DNA from: Phylloscopus collybita
Lineage: Eukaryota > Chordata > Aves > Passeriformes > Phylloscopidae
Length of the DNA: 64,000 nucleotides
Assembly: GCA_027886175.1 (NCBI GenBank)
Contig: JAJNNQ010000075.1
Coordinates: forward strand, 9,837,001 to 9,901,000
Direction: 5' to 3'
The position numbers and the translations under genes were made by a program. Position 1 is the first letter of the stretch. Each line of letters begins with the position of its first letter. Under the pieces are notes generated by a model. That model did no database searches. It saw nothing but the letters and a program-made list of their open reading frames with translations, and was not told where the DNA came from. Shown piece by piece: positions 36,573 to 48,307 of this stretch.

Positions 36573-39500
36573 TCTTTTTAGCATAGCTTCACTAATTCCC
36601 TTATGGCCTTCATTTCCCTAGGGAACAGAAAGAGACTAAGTGATCCTACTGGGGACACATTTACCAGCTCAGCCATAGAGCTGCAAGCACAGCTGTGTAG
36701 ACATCAAACCAGAAGTTCAGTGTTTTCCTGGATAAGCAGACAGAACTGAAAGAGGGAGAATAATGTTTGGTGTCATACACCATACCTAGGCAGTGTAGAT
36801 GCAGCCATATCCCCATTGTTGCCCACACAGCTGGAAGGAAGCAATGCACTGCATGGCACAAAAGCATGGGCTGTGTGTTCTGTCTGTAAATGCACTTTCA
36901 ACAGTGCCAGTATGCTGTTAGCACACACTGATATCCCTTGCCACTCAGTTATGCTGCTGGTTGGGTTTCTGTCTTACGTCACTGTCACCAAATGAGAACA
37001 GAAAAATTTCAAGGGTAATTCAAGCTTTCATGTACCTCCCTCTCTATTAGGTCTGATGTAAGTTCTCATCTGAGAACCTGTTATTCCTCTAATATTAAGA
37101 CACATTTTATTTCTGGAGGAATTCTATCTAAGAACCAAAATGATATTTTGGTCACCCTTTTCAGAAATCAAGATGTGCTGGGAAGCCACAACAGGTTCTT
37201 GGCAAGCCTTTATTCTTTCTAGCTTGATCCTAAACAAGGTGGCTTACAGTTCTTCTACAGCAGAGAACAGACAAATCTCACAATTTACATCTGAGGTTCC
37301 CTGAGCTGTCCCCTCCCTCACTGCAGCAGCCATGTCCTCAACAATGGGACCTGGTGACACCTCTTTTGGTGACACCCACCTCAGACACTGCTGAGGACAC
37401 AGCCATCCAGCTTCACCTCAGAGGTTTGTGGTGGTGTTCTCTGCACCAGCTGAGGGTTGTGATATTAGAAATATCTGAGATGGCAGCTTCTCACCCCTTC
37501 TTCCCCACAGCACATGACCCTAGGTGCTATGAGTGCATTCCTTGTTGTGTGACTCAATACTGGAAGCTTTGTCCTTTAAGGCTGGTGGATGATCTCAGTT
37601 AAATAACACCCCTGGTTTAACCTCTGATGGAAGCTAAGGAGCAGTGTAGTCCCACTGCTATTGCTGGCAAAGTTCTAAAGTTCCTCTGTGACTTAACAAA
37701 GTTCATGCAGCCTCCCTCTGTCTTGGTTTCCTTTCTACTGAGCAGAAATATTTATACTTTTCCGTCTCAGAGCAGCATCAAGAGTAAAAGTATGCGAAAT
37801 ACTGAAAACATCATCCTATGGGAAGTTGCAGTGGGATGATATAGTGGATAAATTTTTCTTTGAAAATACTGGCTCAAGCCCTGATCCTCTATTTTGTATT
37901 GATATATGAAAGGTCCTAATTTTCTTACATTTTCCAGTTTTAATCAGCCAGTTTCATCAACAAGTACCTTTTCTATGGCAGCTCTGTTACTCTCACCATT
38001 GCTTGTTCATGGTATTGATCTTTTAGGGTCTCACGTGTGCATCTCACATTTACTTTTCCCAGAGAAGGGGGGAAACCCCTTTCACTCTTTAGGAGTGTAT
38101 ATGCAAACTCCATTGAGATGATCTAGAATTTACTCTTCCCCATCTGTGCAAGACCCAGAGGTGAATTTAAAAGGATATCAACTTTATTAACCATCTGGCT
38201 GATGAAAATTTCATTCACCAAAACGTTTTCTTCTTTTCTGTTTCTGCCTGAGAACATGAAACTGATTCTCTCTCTGGGCAGAAAGGAAGATTTTCATTTG
38301 AAGGCTTGTTTTTTTCCTTCAGCAAAAGTTATTTTCCTTTGGATAGTGAGTATTTCTTTTCTATCTCAGTAAAATGCTCTTCAGTTTTTCAATAACCTTC
38401 ATGAAGTTCATTTTTTCCAGTCATCCATTTAACCATGTGTTTATTTTTCTCGTGATACCCCATTGTCTTTTTATAGCTGCTGTCTTGGCATGCAAGGTCT
38501 AACATAAAGCTTTTTATTGATCTGCTTCCCTCAGTGCATCAGGTGACATCTTAGGCTAACCAGATTTCTCCTATTTTGCATTTCATCTGTGTCAGCAAAA
38601 AAACCCAAACAACCTTCCTACCAACATACACGATTGTACTCCCAGCTCTGTTCCTTGCTAATGCACACTTTCCATCTCATGTGTAATTTATTGCATCTTG
38701 TGTTTTGGAAAAAAAACTGTCACTGATCTGTAAAAATTAAGGAGAGAAGGAGAAAGTCTTTTGATTAATGGAGTAGACTGAGGATACAGAAGATTTGGGT
38801 TCTGTCCTTTGCCTATAATTTCTAGTGTGACCTTTGTCAGGTCACAGTTTGGGACAGGGAACATACAATTTCTGGTCTGTTTGTCCTTATTTCAATAGAC
38901 CTGTGGCCTCAGCTAAGTCCCATTACAGTAAAATAACCAACAAAACAGTCCAGGGATGCAGCTAATTAAAGGCCTCAGCAAGAGCATTGCCACAAGAAAA
39001 CATACAACTGTATTTTTTTAGGCAGGGATCAGATGCTACTAAGTATTAATCTGAAGCCTCACTTCCTTCAAGGACAGTGCTGTTTCACTCAGCAGAGAGG
39101 AAAGGGAAGTTTTAAATTTATCACACATAGGATCAGCCCCCTGGATCCTGTAAGCAGGAGCAGACTGGTGTGTTTGTGCAGTGCTGCTTTCTGTAGGATG
39201 TAATCAGTTCCACTCCATTGTAAGACAAGTGGTTTATGGTGTTAACTGGCATTAACTGGAGGTGGGGCTGGCCTAAAACAAAGACTTCTCTTTCACAAAA
39301 CAGAGCAAAATTTAAAAAAATAAAAGAAGAAAAAAGAAAAAAAAAAAAAAGAAAAAGGAACAAGGTTTCTAAAGCTGTTTTTGTCTTGCCATGAATGTAG
39401 GAAGGAGAAAAAAATCCACCTTTTTTTTCCCCTCAAATGTTCATGAGGATAAGAGCCAAGGCTAGATATAAATATTCACTGGGCATTTAGCTATGACAGC

Positions 39501-40718
39501 AGAGGCAGTGGTGTCAGCTTAGCTTGATTTGAAAAAGGGATGTGAACTATGTCTTCTGTAGCTGAAGTGAGTGCCCTAAGCACTAGCCTGTCATTTAATA
39601 TCAGTCTCCTCTTCTTCCTTTCTTACTTTTCCTCCTCCACCTGAACTTCACTTACGAAACAGTTTATCCTTAATCCCAGACTCTTCTGAGACCCAATCTA
39701 TCTGGCTGCACTCCTCCAGGATGAGAAAGGCCTCTGTTCTTGGCACAAGGATGTCCATGTTTTGACTCACTCTTTATTAAACCCTGGTCTGCCCCTGTGT
39801 TAAATGGTGACAACTACGAACCCTTCTTGCTGTAACTACACTGTCAGTGCAGATTGCATGAGCTTAAAAAATCCTTTGGCTAATTAGAGATTGAGACGCT
39901 TCACTCTTTAGCTGGGGATGGTCATGATGAAGTTCATGTATGTTTTTATCAGATGTGTAGTACCTTATCTCCCCAAATCCAGGAGTATGTTTTCTTGGAT
40001 ATGAACATAAAATGTGAAGTTCTTACCCTGAAACACCTGTTCAAATTATGTATGACACAGTAGGGAAATAAGAACTTTTGAGAGACAGGTTTAGTTGCTC
40101 CTGCTATATTTCACTTTCAATCAAAAAAGTCCTCAAACTGGAGGCCCACAGTAGAAACAATCTGAAAAAGCTGAGGAACAGGAGGCATCTGAGGAAAATA
40201 CCAGCCACTGGCAGAGCTACTAAAAGCGTACAGCATGGCTGAGCTCTAAGGAGACTGATACGTGATAGAACTTGATGATACACTTGATAGAAGTGTAATA
40301 GGTGAAGCCACAGGCATCAGTACCAAGAGGTGGCATTTGGTACCATACAGAAGGTGATTACAGTGCACTAAGGCACTTCATGTTTCAGTGTTGTGGTGGA
40401 AAGCAATGATCCCAACCAGTTATTTTGCCTAGAAGAGAACTGTCTCTGTCCAGAGAGATGAAGGTCTGGGATGCCTGGTAAGAGGACCTAGCAATTCCCC
40501 ATCTGTCCTTAGCAACCTGCTTCATTACTTGGGCACTGTTATCTCAGTGAACAGAGCTGTCTCCTGGACTCACCTCTGGTTAGGACCCAACACTAAAGTG
40601 TGTGTGAAAGGCAGAGCACTCAGTAGAGCTTTGAGATGGTCAGCATTGGGGTGAGTTCCTTCTGCCCAAGCTGCTGTGGATAAAAATGTACCTCTGAGTC
40701 TGAAATGTCTGAGTTCAC
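36573..40718. other. non-coding sequence (3' flank of the putative minus-strand gene)
   Basis: No repeat body apart from an A-rich tract at 39310-39358. If the exon at 40719-40933 is terminal, its 3' UTR would run leftward from 40718. The nearest AATAAA I noticed on the minus strand is close to 39776 (plus-strand tttatt), giving a UTR of roughly 0.9 kb. This is untested. Confidence 0.35.
39310..39358. repeat. A-rich low-complexity tract
   Basis: A runs with scattered T and G (aaaagaagaaaaaag pattern). Confidence 0.9.
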
Positions 40719-40933
40719 CTAAACCCATTTTCCAAACACATCTTTCAGTGATTCTTTTGTAGTGGTCGTGTTGATAAGCCGTTTGTCTTGCTCCACAGAG
40801 AAATGAATCTCTTTGACCTCTGGAGATCTGCTGTCCTGTAGCTCTGCTCTGTGGTCAGTCAGTTCCTCTGTCATGAACACATATTCTGCAGTACTGGTTT
40901 GAGATGAGTCTGATTTCTCAGTATCTATCACAG
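40719..40933 (-). CDS. candidate terminal coding exon of an unidentified minus-strand gene
   Basis: I do not recognise the protein. On the minus strand, the acceptor ccgcttctcttgtag ends at 40934. The exon enters with two bases of a split codon and stays open for 70 codons to TAG at 40719-40721. The peptide begins VIDTEKSDSSQTSTAEY, continues FMTEELTDHRAELQDSRS and ends TKESLKDVFGKWV. It is rich in Ser, Thr, Glu and Asp with almost no Cys or Trp (one Trp near the end). This is unlike the Cys/Phe/Leu-rich chance frames elsewhere in the window and suggests a disordered, possibly phosphorylated C-terminal tail. A preceding exon must end one base into a codon, and the segment at 56362-56411 does so (joined codon GCT, Ala). 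Alternatives are a pseudogene or a chance frame. Confidence 0.42.
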
Positions 40934-42662
40934 CTACAAGAGAAGCGGTGGATTAAGTGTTCTGGCACTGCCATCACAGAGGTGACACCACGTGCTTTAG
41001 CCTTTCATCTCCTGCGCTAGGAGCAAATCCCTTTGGTCTCAGTGCGCGCCTCTCTGAGAGCGGGAGCAGCTGTTCCTTGCTCAACAGTGACACCGCCTGC
41101 CCGGGGAAGGGCAGCAGTCCTGGAATGGGCCATGGAGACTGAGAGGGGAACACGGGTTCTAGAGGAGGCAAGGATCAAAGCTGCCGAAAGTATAAACCTG
41201 CCAGTAAGACAAGATAATTTTATACATATGTTAATTGTGTTAGGGAAGACCAGGACATCCCCCTGAGCGCTTTCCCACTGAGTCTTCCAAGGAGGAGAAG
41301 ATCTCCCGAAACAAACACTAGTTTTGCTCTTCAGACTTCTGAAATCTTCAGGGAAGTCATTGGTGCATTTTAAACTCATTGCTAGTACTAACATAAGTCT
41401 AAATTGATCTGCCATGGACAAGGTCTCCCATGAGAAAAAGACAGTGGGAAAGGGCTTGGATAACCAAACACCTCAGTTAATTGAGTGACAAATGAGGGGT
41501 GTGTGGGGCCCAGCAAGCAGAGCATATTAAAAAAATTAGTCACTGAGGGGATCAGTCAAGTGAATTTAATCAGACATTCAATGAATAAGTTATCAGACTT
41601 TAAGCCTATACAATTCTCAGTGCATTTGGATTTCATACTGTCTAAAGTGAAACCCATCTGACCAAGAATATTTACCACCAAGTCAGCTGCCTAAATTCCA
41701 TGGAGAGAAATAAGTGCTGCTGTGGTATGGTTAATTTAATATGTAAATTTAATATGAACACCAATCCAGGTCACATGACTCATGTCCTAGAAGTTTCCAT
41801 TTTTTTTCTTTGACTACCAGGAGTGCTTAGTGGGACCAGTGCAGATTCAGACTGCATTCAGCAGATCTGTAGAGAAAAAAAAGTTGGGTGCTGAGTTCCC
41901 TAAGCCCCCATTCACATATGCTTCACAGGCCATACAGCAATTTAACCTTTTCTGGCTCTATTGTTTGCAGTTGGAGAACACTTGTAGATAGAATTTTCTG
42001 GTCTTGTTTTGGCTAAAAGAAATACAGATCATGGTTCTGAGGCCACTCTGCACTGCTAAACCAAAGGGCAGAAACTAGGAACAATTGGAAAATTCATATT
42101 GAAAGTACATTGCTGCTGTAAACTAAAATGCTGAGCATTTTAAGATTTATCTTGTGCTACAGATGCCATATCACCTTGTCTTGTGATCAGAGCTTTTTTC
42201 TGGACTTGCCATCTGGCTGATTGACTGTGTTAGTCCCTAATCTGAATGTGCTTTGGGCAAGTATTTCTGTGTTTGCTCACTAAATGCTCATTGATTGGAA
42301 GAAGGAAGAGAAATGTCATAAGAAAACCTCAAGCAAAGACAGGAAGGAAGTCAACGTCAATAAAGTGTGATGTGTTTCACTACTTTTTGGTATGGAAACT
42401 GCTCTGGAAACAGTAAGAGAAGGAATTAATGATAGAAAGCATTTTGTTTATTTTCAAAATTTCTTCAACCTGTTAAAACTTTCTAGGTAGAACTGAAGTA
42501 ATCATAACAATGAAATATTTATATTTTGGAGGCCAAATTTCTTTTTGTTACCATCTTTGTCCTTCTCTGTTAATTCATCAGTGACAAAACATTACATTGA
42601 TGCAACTTTGTCCCTTTCAACAACTCTTGGCTCTGTGATTAAGTAGAACACAGATGTGCATT
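40934..42662. other. putative intron with a CpG-richer pocket
   Basis: A pocket at about 41007-41170 holds about eight CpGs, high for this CpG-poor window, and lies just upstream of the candidate terminal exon in the minus direction. Both strands are open there in several frames. I could not choose a coding one. The rest is ordinary AT-rich sequence. Confidence 0.35.
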
Positions 42663-42887
42663 TCATTTCTTTCCTAACAAACGTGGCGAACTTTTTAATA
42701 CATGGATGTGACTCAAGCCCTGTGCACAGTCCAAACCCAGGAGTTCATTAAAAGGTCCTTCACTTTCACACAGTCCTGTTGCAATTGTTTTGCCCTCACA
42801 TGACTGCAGGCCTTGAGGGAACACATCAGTGTTGCTAGCAAAGAAGGCTTCAAACTGGGGCAGATCTGCTCTTGCTTTTTTAGGCAT
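42663..42887 (-). CDS. unidentified minus-strand open frame with coding-like codon use
   Basis: Not recognised. On the minus strand a frame open since a TGA near 42945 runs through ATG at 42885-42887 to TGA at 42663-42665. The part from the ATG reads PKKARADLPQFEAFF, then ASNTDVFPQGLQSCEGKT, then SEGPFNELLGLDCAQGL, and ends SSPRLLGKK. Codon choice looks coding-like (GAT CTG CCC CAG, GAA GCC TTC, AAC ACT GAT GTG), and two CpGs survive near the 3' end. There is no clear acceptor with a pyrimidine tract and no good donor, so it does not join the 40.7-61 kb chain. It may be a terminal exon of another isoform, a decayed retrocopy, or chance. Confidence 0.25.
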   Translation of the reverse strand: MPKKARADLPQFEAFFASNTDVFPQGLQSCEGKTIATGLCESEGPFNELLGLDCAQGLSHIHVLKSSPRLLGKK

Positions 42888-45365
42888 ATGAAAGAGGTCA
42901 GTGCCCTTTGGGTTATGAGTCCAGTCTCTTGCTATTGCAAACAGTCACACTGTATGTCTTTGCTAAAGTGCTTTTCAAGTACTCAGATCAAGACCAAGCG
43001 TAAGTTCTTTGTACTGCCTGACATACCACAATTCTCTGAGGTGATTGTGGTAGAGAAATGACCAATGGAGTTGGCCATTAGCACTTTGAAGGAAAACACT
43101 AATTAATGGCTATTATGTTCCAGTTCTTCTTAGCTCATCAGAAAATGAGTCTTGGAGAAAAATACCTGATAGTAACAGGATTCTTTATAAAGAGAAATCA
43201 CCTTGGAGAAAAGAAGCAAAGATAAAAATAACCCAGGGTTTCATTTTGCAGTATATCTTGATCCTGAGTGAAGGGTCAGGTGTGCCAGAGGAATAGGAAA
43301 CATCAGGACTGTACAGTGTCCAACAAGGCAGATTTGAAGACTCAGTTGCTTTTACTGTCTCAGCTCTGCCAGTACATGCCATAATCATGCAATGAGTGTT
43401 CCCAAGTACAAAGAGGTCCAGGAAACTTAGGCGGCTTTCTTATCTCTCTGATAAGCTCTGGCACTCTCCCCATTACAGATGATATCCTTGCAGACTTTTG
43501 AACATATTAAACAAAAGAGAAAACAGCTGGTCTAGCTCCAGCAAATGCACTGACACAGGATCTTCCTCTCACTCATTGGGATATCCTGTTGGTAGTAGCC
43601 GTCAGTCAGATGTTACTAAATTCAGGTCACAGTCCAGTGAAAAACAATTACAAATGTTTAATACATGACACTTCACTCAGTGTCTTCAAGCATTGCAGCT
43701 GTGCACACATTCAAACAGAGACTGATGGTGTTTTTGGAGAAAGCGAATGTCCTGGCAGAAAGATGAAGCACCAACTGTTTATGCTTCTGAATTCAACTAT
43801 ACATTACAGTCCATTCAGCCTTTAGGGCTGCCTAATGGAATCATTCTTTTAGCAAAGTCATATTTTCCCCTCCCAAAGAAAGATAAAATAAAAGGCCTTC
43901 AATACTAGCAGAGCTTCCCTATAAACCATGACAATTTTTGCACACTGCAACACGGAATTAGACCCAGAGCAGAACAAACCATTCTGAGCAGGCAGCATAT
44001 TCACCAGATTTATGACATATCAGCACTGAGGGCTACAAGTCTCAGGGAAAACACAGGAAATATTTTTCAGGGATAAGGATGAAGCTGAGAAAGAAAGTTT
44101 TACCACTGAATTTTTGCCCCAAGCCTTGAAGAATCTGCCATCTAACTGTAGTCTCTTTTTCTACTAGAAATAACAATTAGTCTTAACATCTAAGACTAAT
44201 TACCTACACTGTAGGCATACAGCTTGCTTAGTACATGGAATTAGAGAGAGGAGCTGTAGGACTGATTGTTTCAATCACCTACATGATTTTTTTTTCTGTT
44301 GATGTTACTTTTTGGGAATGTTCCTATACTAAACAGGAAAGTCTGCCTAAGTTTCTGGATGTGCTTGTTTTTCTTCAAAAATAAGGTTGAAGCTCTTAAA
44401 AAGGTTTATTTGGAGATAAGACCCTCTCTAGGGAATGGCAGAACAATCAAAACCTTTTCATTCTCTCTTCCACTAAAACACCACATTTGAACTAGTTGCA
44501 TTATCTTCGGGTTTTAAAAAACCCAAGTTCCTTCCTGACTAAGGTAGAAACACATAAAACACTGGGATCAAGATTTATTGGCTATTTACAGACTACTTTA
44601 CATTCCATTTTCTCCTGGCAAATCCAAGCAAAGTGATTGTGCTGGCATGTGCATGCCTGGCCTTGTTTGCAAAGGGTATGGCCACATATTCCCATGCAGC
44701 TGCATTGGTTGGTTGGTTTATTCACACACCCTGGCTGTACATTTCCCCTTCTTGTACTACAGCTGACTGATGAAAATATCCCAGTACACCCCTGGACTCT
44801 CAGTTCACTCTTGTCCTGACTCAAGTGGAAACTGTTTTGGAAAGTTTTTAGAAAATTAAGTGTTCTGAAGTTATTTCCTGGCAATGTTCTGACCAGATTT
44901 ATCACTTCCAACCAAAAAGCTGAAACCTCTGGCAAAAAACGAGGTAAAAAATTTGAAAGACTGCATTTTTATGATGTCCTATCACATTTGAAATAAATTG
45001 ATGTTTTCCCGGAAACTGCTGATCCTGCAGATCGTTTTCCCTTGGAAATCTCTTTCGGAAAGCTTTCCATTAGCCCCAAAAGCAGGAAGTTCAGTGCTCC
45101 TCTCACATACAGCAATATTTCCTCTCTATGTACATTCACATTTGCCTCTCACTGCATCTGTGTCTAGCCCTGTCCATCTGATAGACATCCCAAATGAGTA
45201 TCTTGCCCCTTAGATAGGCAGTCAAGAAGCCAAAGTTTATGGGTTTATCACTGACTTGCTATATAATTGTAGCTGTCACTTGTCCCCTTCAACCCATTGC
45301 AGGAGATGTTTATTTACACCTCGAGCTCTTCAGCACAGGACCTTTCTTTTGTTGCCCAGTGGGTT
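42888..45365. other. putative intron, mostly unique sequence
   Basis: The minus strand is open at 43185-43388 with a somewhat coding-like reading (RAETVKATESSNLPCW and SGTPDPSLRIKIY), but the segment lacks a GT donor, so I do not annotate it as an exon. The 11-bp hairpin at 44175-44201 is also here. Confidence 0.35.
44175..44201. repeat. perfect 11-bp inverted repeat
   Basis: Arms 44175-44185 and 44191-44201 (aattagtctta and its complement) flank the loop acatc. Confidence 0.8.
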
Positions 45366-45563
45366 CATAGAATCACAGATTATCCTGAGCTGGAAGGAGC
45401 CCACAAGGATCATCAAGTCCAGCTCCTGGCTCTGCACAGGATGATCCCAGGGATCACATTATGTTCCTGAAAGAATTGTCCACATGTTTCATTAATTTTG
45501 TCAGGCTTGGCGCTGTGACCATTTTCCTGGGGATCCTGTTCCAGTGCCCAACAACCCCCTGGG
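45366..45563 (-). mobile_element. CR1 LINE 3' end fragment (antisense)
   Basis: Begins with the inverted CR1 tail 'catagaatcacagattatcc', then 'gagctggaaggagcccacaa', 'gtcaggcttggcgctgtgac' and 'ctgttccagtgcccaacaac'. The match ends abruptly after the 'ccctggg' phrase at about 45563, the 5' truncation point. The word order equals that of the start of the 21541-22862 copy, so both belong to one subfamily. Confidence 0.88.
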
Positions 45564-47047
45564 CTTCTGGTGGGGACTGAGGTCTTGCTTTGGCCTCTCA
45601 CCAGCACTGTCCCACAAAGGACTGTGTATATTTTGATTGATTTCTTCCCAGTGTCCTGCTTCTGGCAGTATTTGGCTCTAGGATCATTCTGATTAAAACG
45701 TCTCATGATATTATTTAGATTATAAACTTTTTTTTCCTCATTTCCCCCCCATTATGACCAGTAAGCACATCAATCTGTGTTGGTGTTTGTGGAGTACAGG
45801 CTTCTTGCACTGCTGCCCCCTCTGTGCACACAGCAGCTCCCACATGCAACAAGGGGTGGAAAAGTACAAGGAGAGGGAGTGATCTCAGGACCAATAGGAC
45901 AACCGGGGTGTCCTCGTTCCCTCAGATTCATAGATTTTTGTCTGTTTTGTGGTGTCCCTGCCAACTGGCTATGTTCTCAGTCTTTTTTTCAGCTTTTCTT
46001 CATTCACTTTTCTTCATTCAGCTTCTGTAGGTAAAGGTTTGACAACTTTATTTCCACTGTTTTGCATAAGTGCTCCAGAAACAGGCACTTTCAGGTGCTC
46101 AGGAGCACTGTCTGTAGCATCCATTAACAAAATGAGCCTGATGTGTGTGCTGCCACCTTCCAGGGAGCCTCTGCACAAAGCAGGGGATTCTGTTATCTCT
46201 GGGAAACCACAGGACATCAGAGCCCACCTGACAACCTCTCTTGACCTTGGTCGTGTGCTTCCCCTGCAGCAAATGCACTGGCTGCCGATGGGGAAGAACA
46301 AGGAGGGCTGTGAGCAGTGGAACCAGTGAAGCCCAACTCCCTGCTGGTTTGTGCTGCCTGGTTGTTACCTCTGACACCTAGCAAAATCTGAACTCAGATC
46401 TTTGCAGTTCCCCACTGCTAGGGCAGTCAAAACATTGCTTTTATGAGGATATTCTGGTGTCTAATAAAGCCTGAATTAACAGAACAGCCTGCTTCTCAGT
46501 TGGGTGCACACCTAAGCTGCAAACTAATAAATTAAACAATATCGGGAATGTTCCCAAGCACTGGAACTTGACCAACTATGCTGGTAAATTGTGAGAATGT
46601 TGGCTGGCATAGTTTTGACCAGACAAAACTAGCACTCTTTTAAACAATTCCCAGGAACTACTTAGGAGTTAGAATAGGGCAAGTTCCACCAAAATAGGCA
46701 CTTGGACACGGTCATCCTCTCTGGGAGGGTAAGAGTTTAATAGTATGCAAACTGTGTGTTCTGTGCCAATTGGCTTCAGGAGCAGAGAACAGTATGAGGC
46801 ATGATTAATTCACCACTGTAGATGTAGCCATGGTGTATTTTTGCTCCACCCAGTTACTGATTTTCATAACACTTGTGGGAATACAATGTCTTTGAAATTA
46901 CCCTGCTTTTGTTACATTGGATTCAACTGACTGGTAGAGAGATGTGCACCTGCATCCATAAGCACATCTCCACCAACATATGCACACACCCAGACACACT
47001 TAAATATCTGTTTTCATATGCTCCTCTGCATGTGCATACTTAAACAA

Positions 47048-47073
47048 GGATTTACAGAATGGATTTACAGAAT
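47048..47073. repeat. exact 13-bp tandem duplication
   Basis: ggatttacagaat is repeated twice with no mismatch. Confidence 0.9.
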
Positions 47074-47084
47074 TGTGCATGTCA

Positions 47085-47101
47085 TTTTTTTTTTTTTTTT
47101 T
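47085..47101. repeat. poly-T run, 17 bases
   Basis: Uninterrupted T run after 'gtca'. Confidence 0.9.
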
Positions 47102-47317
47102 ACTTAAAGACTCACAAAATCTTACCACAGCTCCCTACAGGTTGAGAAACTATTTCCAAATTCACAAGGGCAGTGATTGACAGTATTTCAGGGGAAGATC
47201 TGTAATTTTCTACAGTAGGTTTATTTTCTAGGATCTGCAGGACTTTTTCATTGAACAAATTTAAAGTCAGCCCAGGCATTGCTGAGATGCTCTTTGACTG
47301 GTTGTAGGATGTTAGAG

Positions 47318-47342
47318 TCTTGTCTTGTCTTGTCTTGTCTTG
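47318..47342. repeat. (TCTTG)5 microsatellite
   Basis: Five exact pentanucleotide units. Confidence 0.95.
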
Positions 47343-47538
47343 GGCTTTTTGGAGCTGGAGGAGCCATGGATGTGAAGGGTTTTGGGCTAATGAGTCATGT
47401 CAGGGACCCTGGTGGATCTGAGTAGCTGGCCTGAGTGGTGCAGAGCCCTGTACACGACTGTGCAGAGAGCTCCTCACTGACAAGTGATTCACCAGCAGCC
47501 AGAAGGAGCCCAGAGCAATGCCATATGCCTCTTTTCAG

Positions 47539-47660
47539 CTGTGCAGGTTCATACAAGGCTGCAAAAATAACAGGGGAAGATTTGCAGACTTGAAACCAGG
47601 CATTGATATCATGCCCATAGAAAAAGCAGAAACTTCATGTCCCAGTGAGGTTCCAATGGG
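47539..47660 (+). CDS. possible plus-strand internal exon, unidentified
   Basis: Not recognised. A strong acceptor (atatgcctcttttcag, ending at 47538) and a strong donor (gtaagtgag from 47661) frame 122 bases that are open for 40 codons plus two bases. The reading starts LCRFIQGCKNNRGRF, continues ADLKPGIDIMPIEKAE and ends TSCPSEVPM. A second acceptor is possible after gctgtgcag at 47546. The segment is on the strand opposite the putative gene and inside its proposed last intron, so it would belong to a nested or overlapping transcript. A 40-codon open frame alone is not rare. The case rests on having two good splice sites. Confidence 0.25.
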
Positions 47661-48010
47661 GTAAGTGAGCAAAACCCATCGAGACTCTTTGGGCTCATTT
47701 ACCACAACCAGACCTTTCTGTGTTCTAGCTGTACCAGGAGTTACCTTGAGAATCCTGTGTCACACTGATTCAGTTTGGAGGTCACAAGCTCCTGCTTGGT
47801 TATGTTCTGTTCAGTTCTGCCAGGCTCTGTCAATCACTCCTTGGTCAACTGGTGTGCATATCATCACTTTGAAAACCCCAGGTCTGTGTGTGGCTTTGGG
47901 GGATTCTCAGAGCCTACATCAATGATCAGCCTGACCCAAAATGGAAGGAAAGATTTGTGAGATTTGGATTGCTCAAGCTCAGGTTGCAGAGAGGATTTTG
48001 TTCCCAGGTA

Positions 48011-48046
48011 TTTATTGTTGAGGAGTAATTTATTGTTGAGGAGTAA
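48011..48046. repeat. exact 18-bp tandem duplication
   Basis: tttattgttgaggagtaa occurs twice in direct succession without mismatch, which suggests a recent slippage or end-joining event. Confidence 0.95.
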
Positions 48047-48272
48047 TAACCTGCACTGTGAGTAGAATACAATGAATTCCCTCAGTTACTATTTCTGTAA
48101 GCAAATCAAGTTTTTTAAGGTGAGTTAATGATGACCTTTCCTCTACAGCACTCAGCCCTGAAGACACCAAGTTGGAACAGATGGGTAGCATACTGGTATT
48201 TCACAATATGTTCAGAGAAAAAGCTGCACCCAGAAATTAAAATAAGGCTTTAGGTGCCAAATAGCAAAACAG

Positions 48273-48307
48273 TTGTTGTTTTTTGGTTTTTGGTTTTTGT
48301 TTTTTTA
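48273..48307. repeat. T/G-rich low-complexity tract
   Basis: gttttt and ggttttt units in succession. Confidence 0.85.

Larger units (their letters stand above)
45564..47538. other. putative intron, mostly unique sequence
   Basis: Holds a T run at 47085-47101, a 13-bp tandem duplication at 47048-47073 and a TCTTG microsatellite. A small minus-strand segment ending at a donor near 46356 is open in one frame, but its acceptor is ordinary, so it is not called. Confidence 0.35.

Noticed and set aside
41017..41421. 134-codon minus-strand frame beside the candidate terminal exon
   Set aside because: Open because of local high GC. Other frames there are equally open, and no donor links it to 40933.
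43185..43388. Minus-strand frame with a fairly protein-like reading
   Set aside because: The acceptor is plausible, but the expected end lacks a GT donor, and the frame ends in a hydrophobic stretch.
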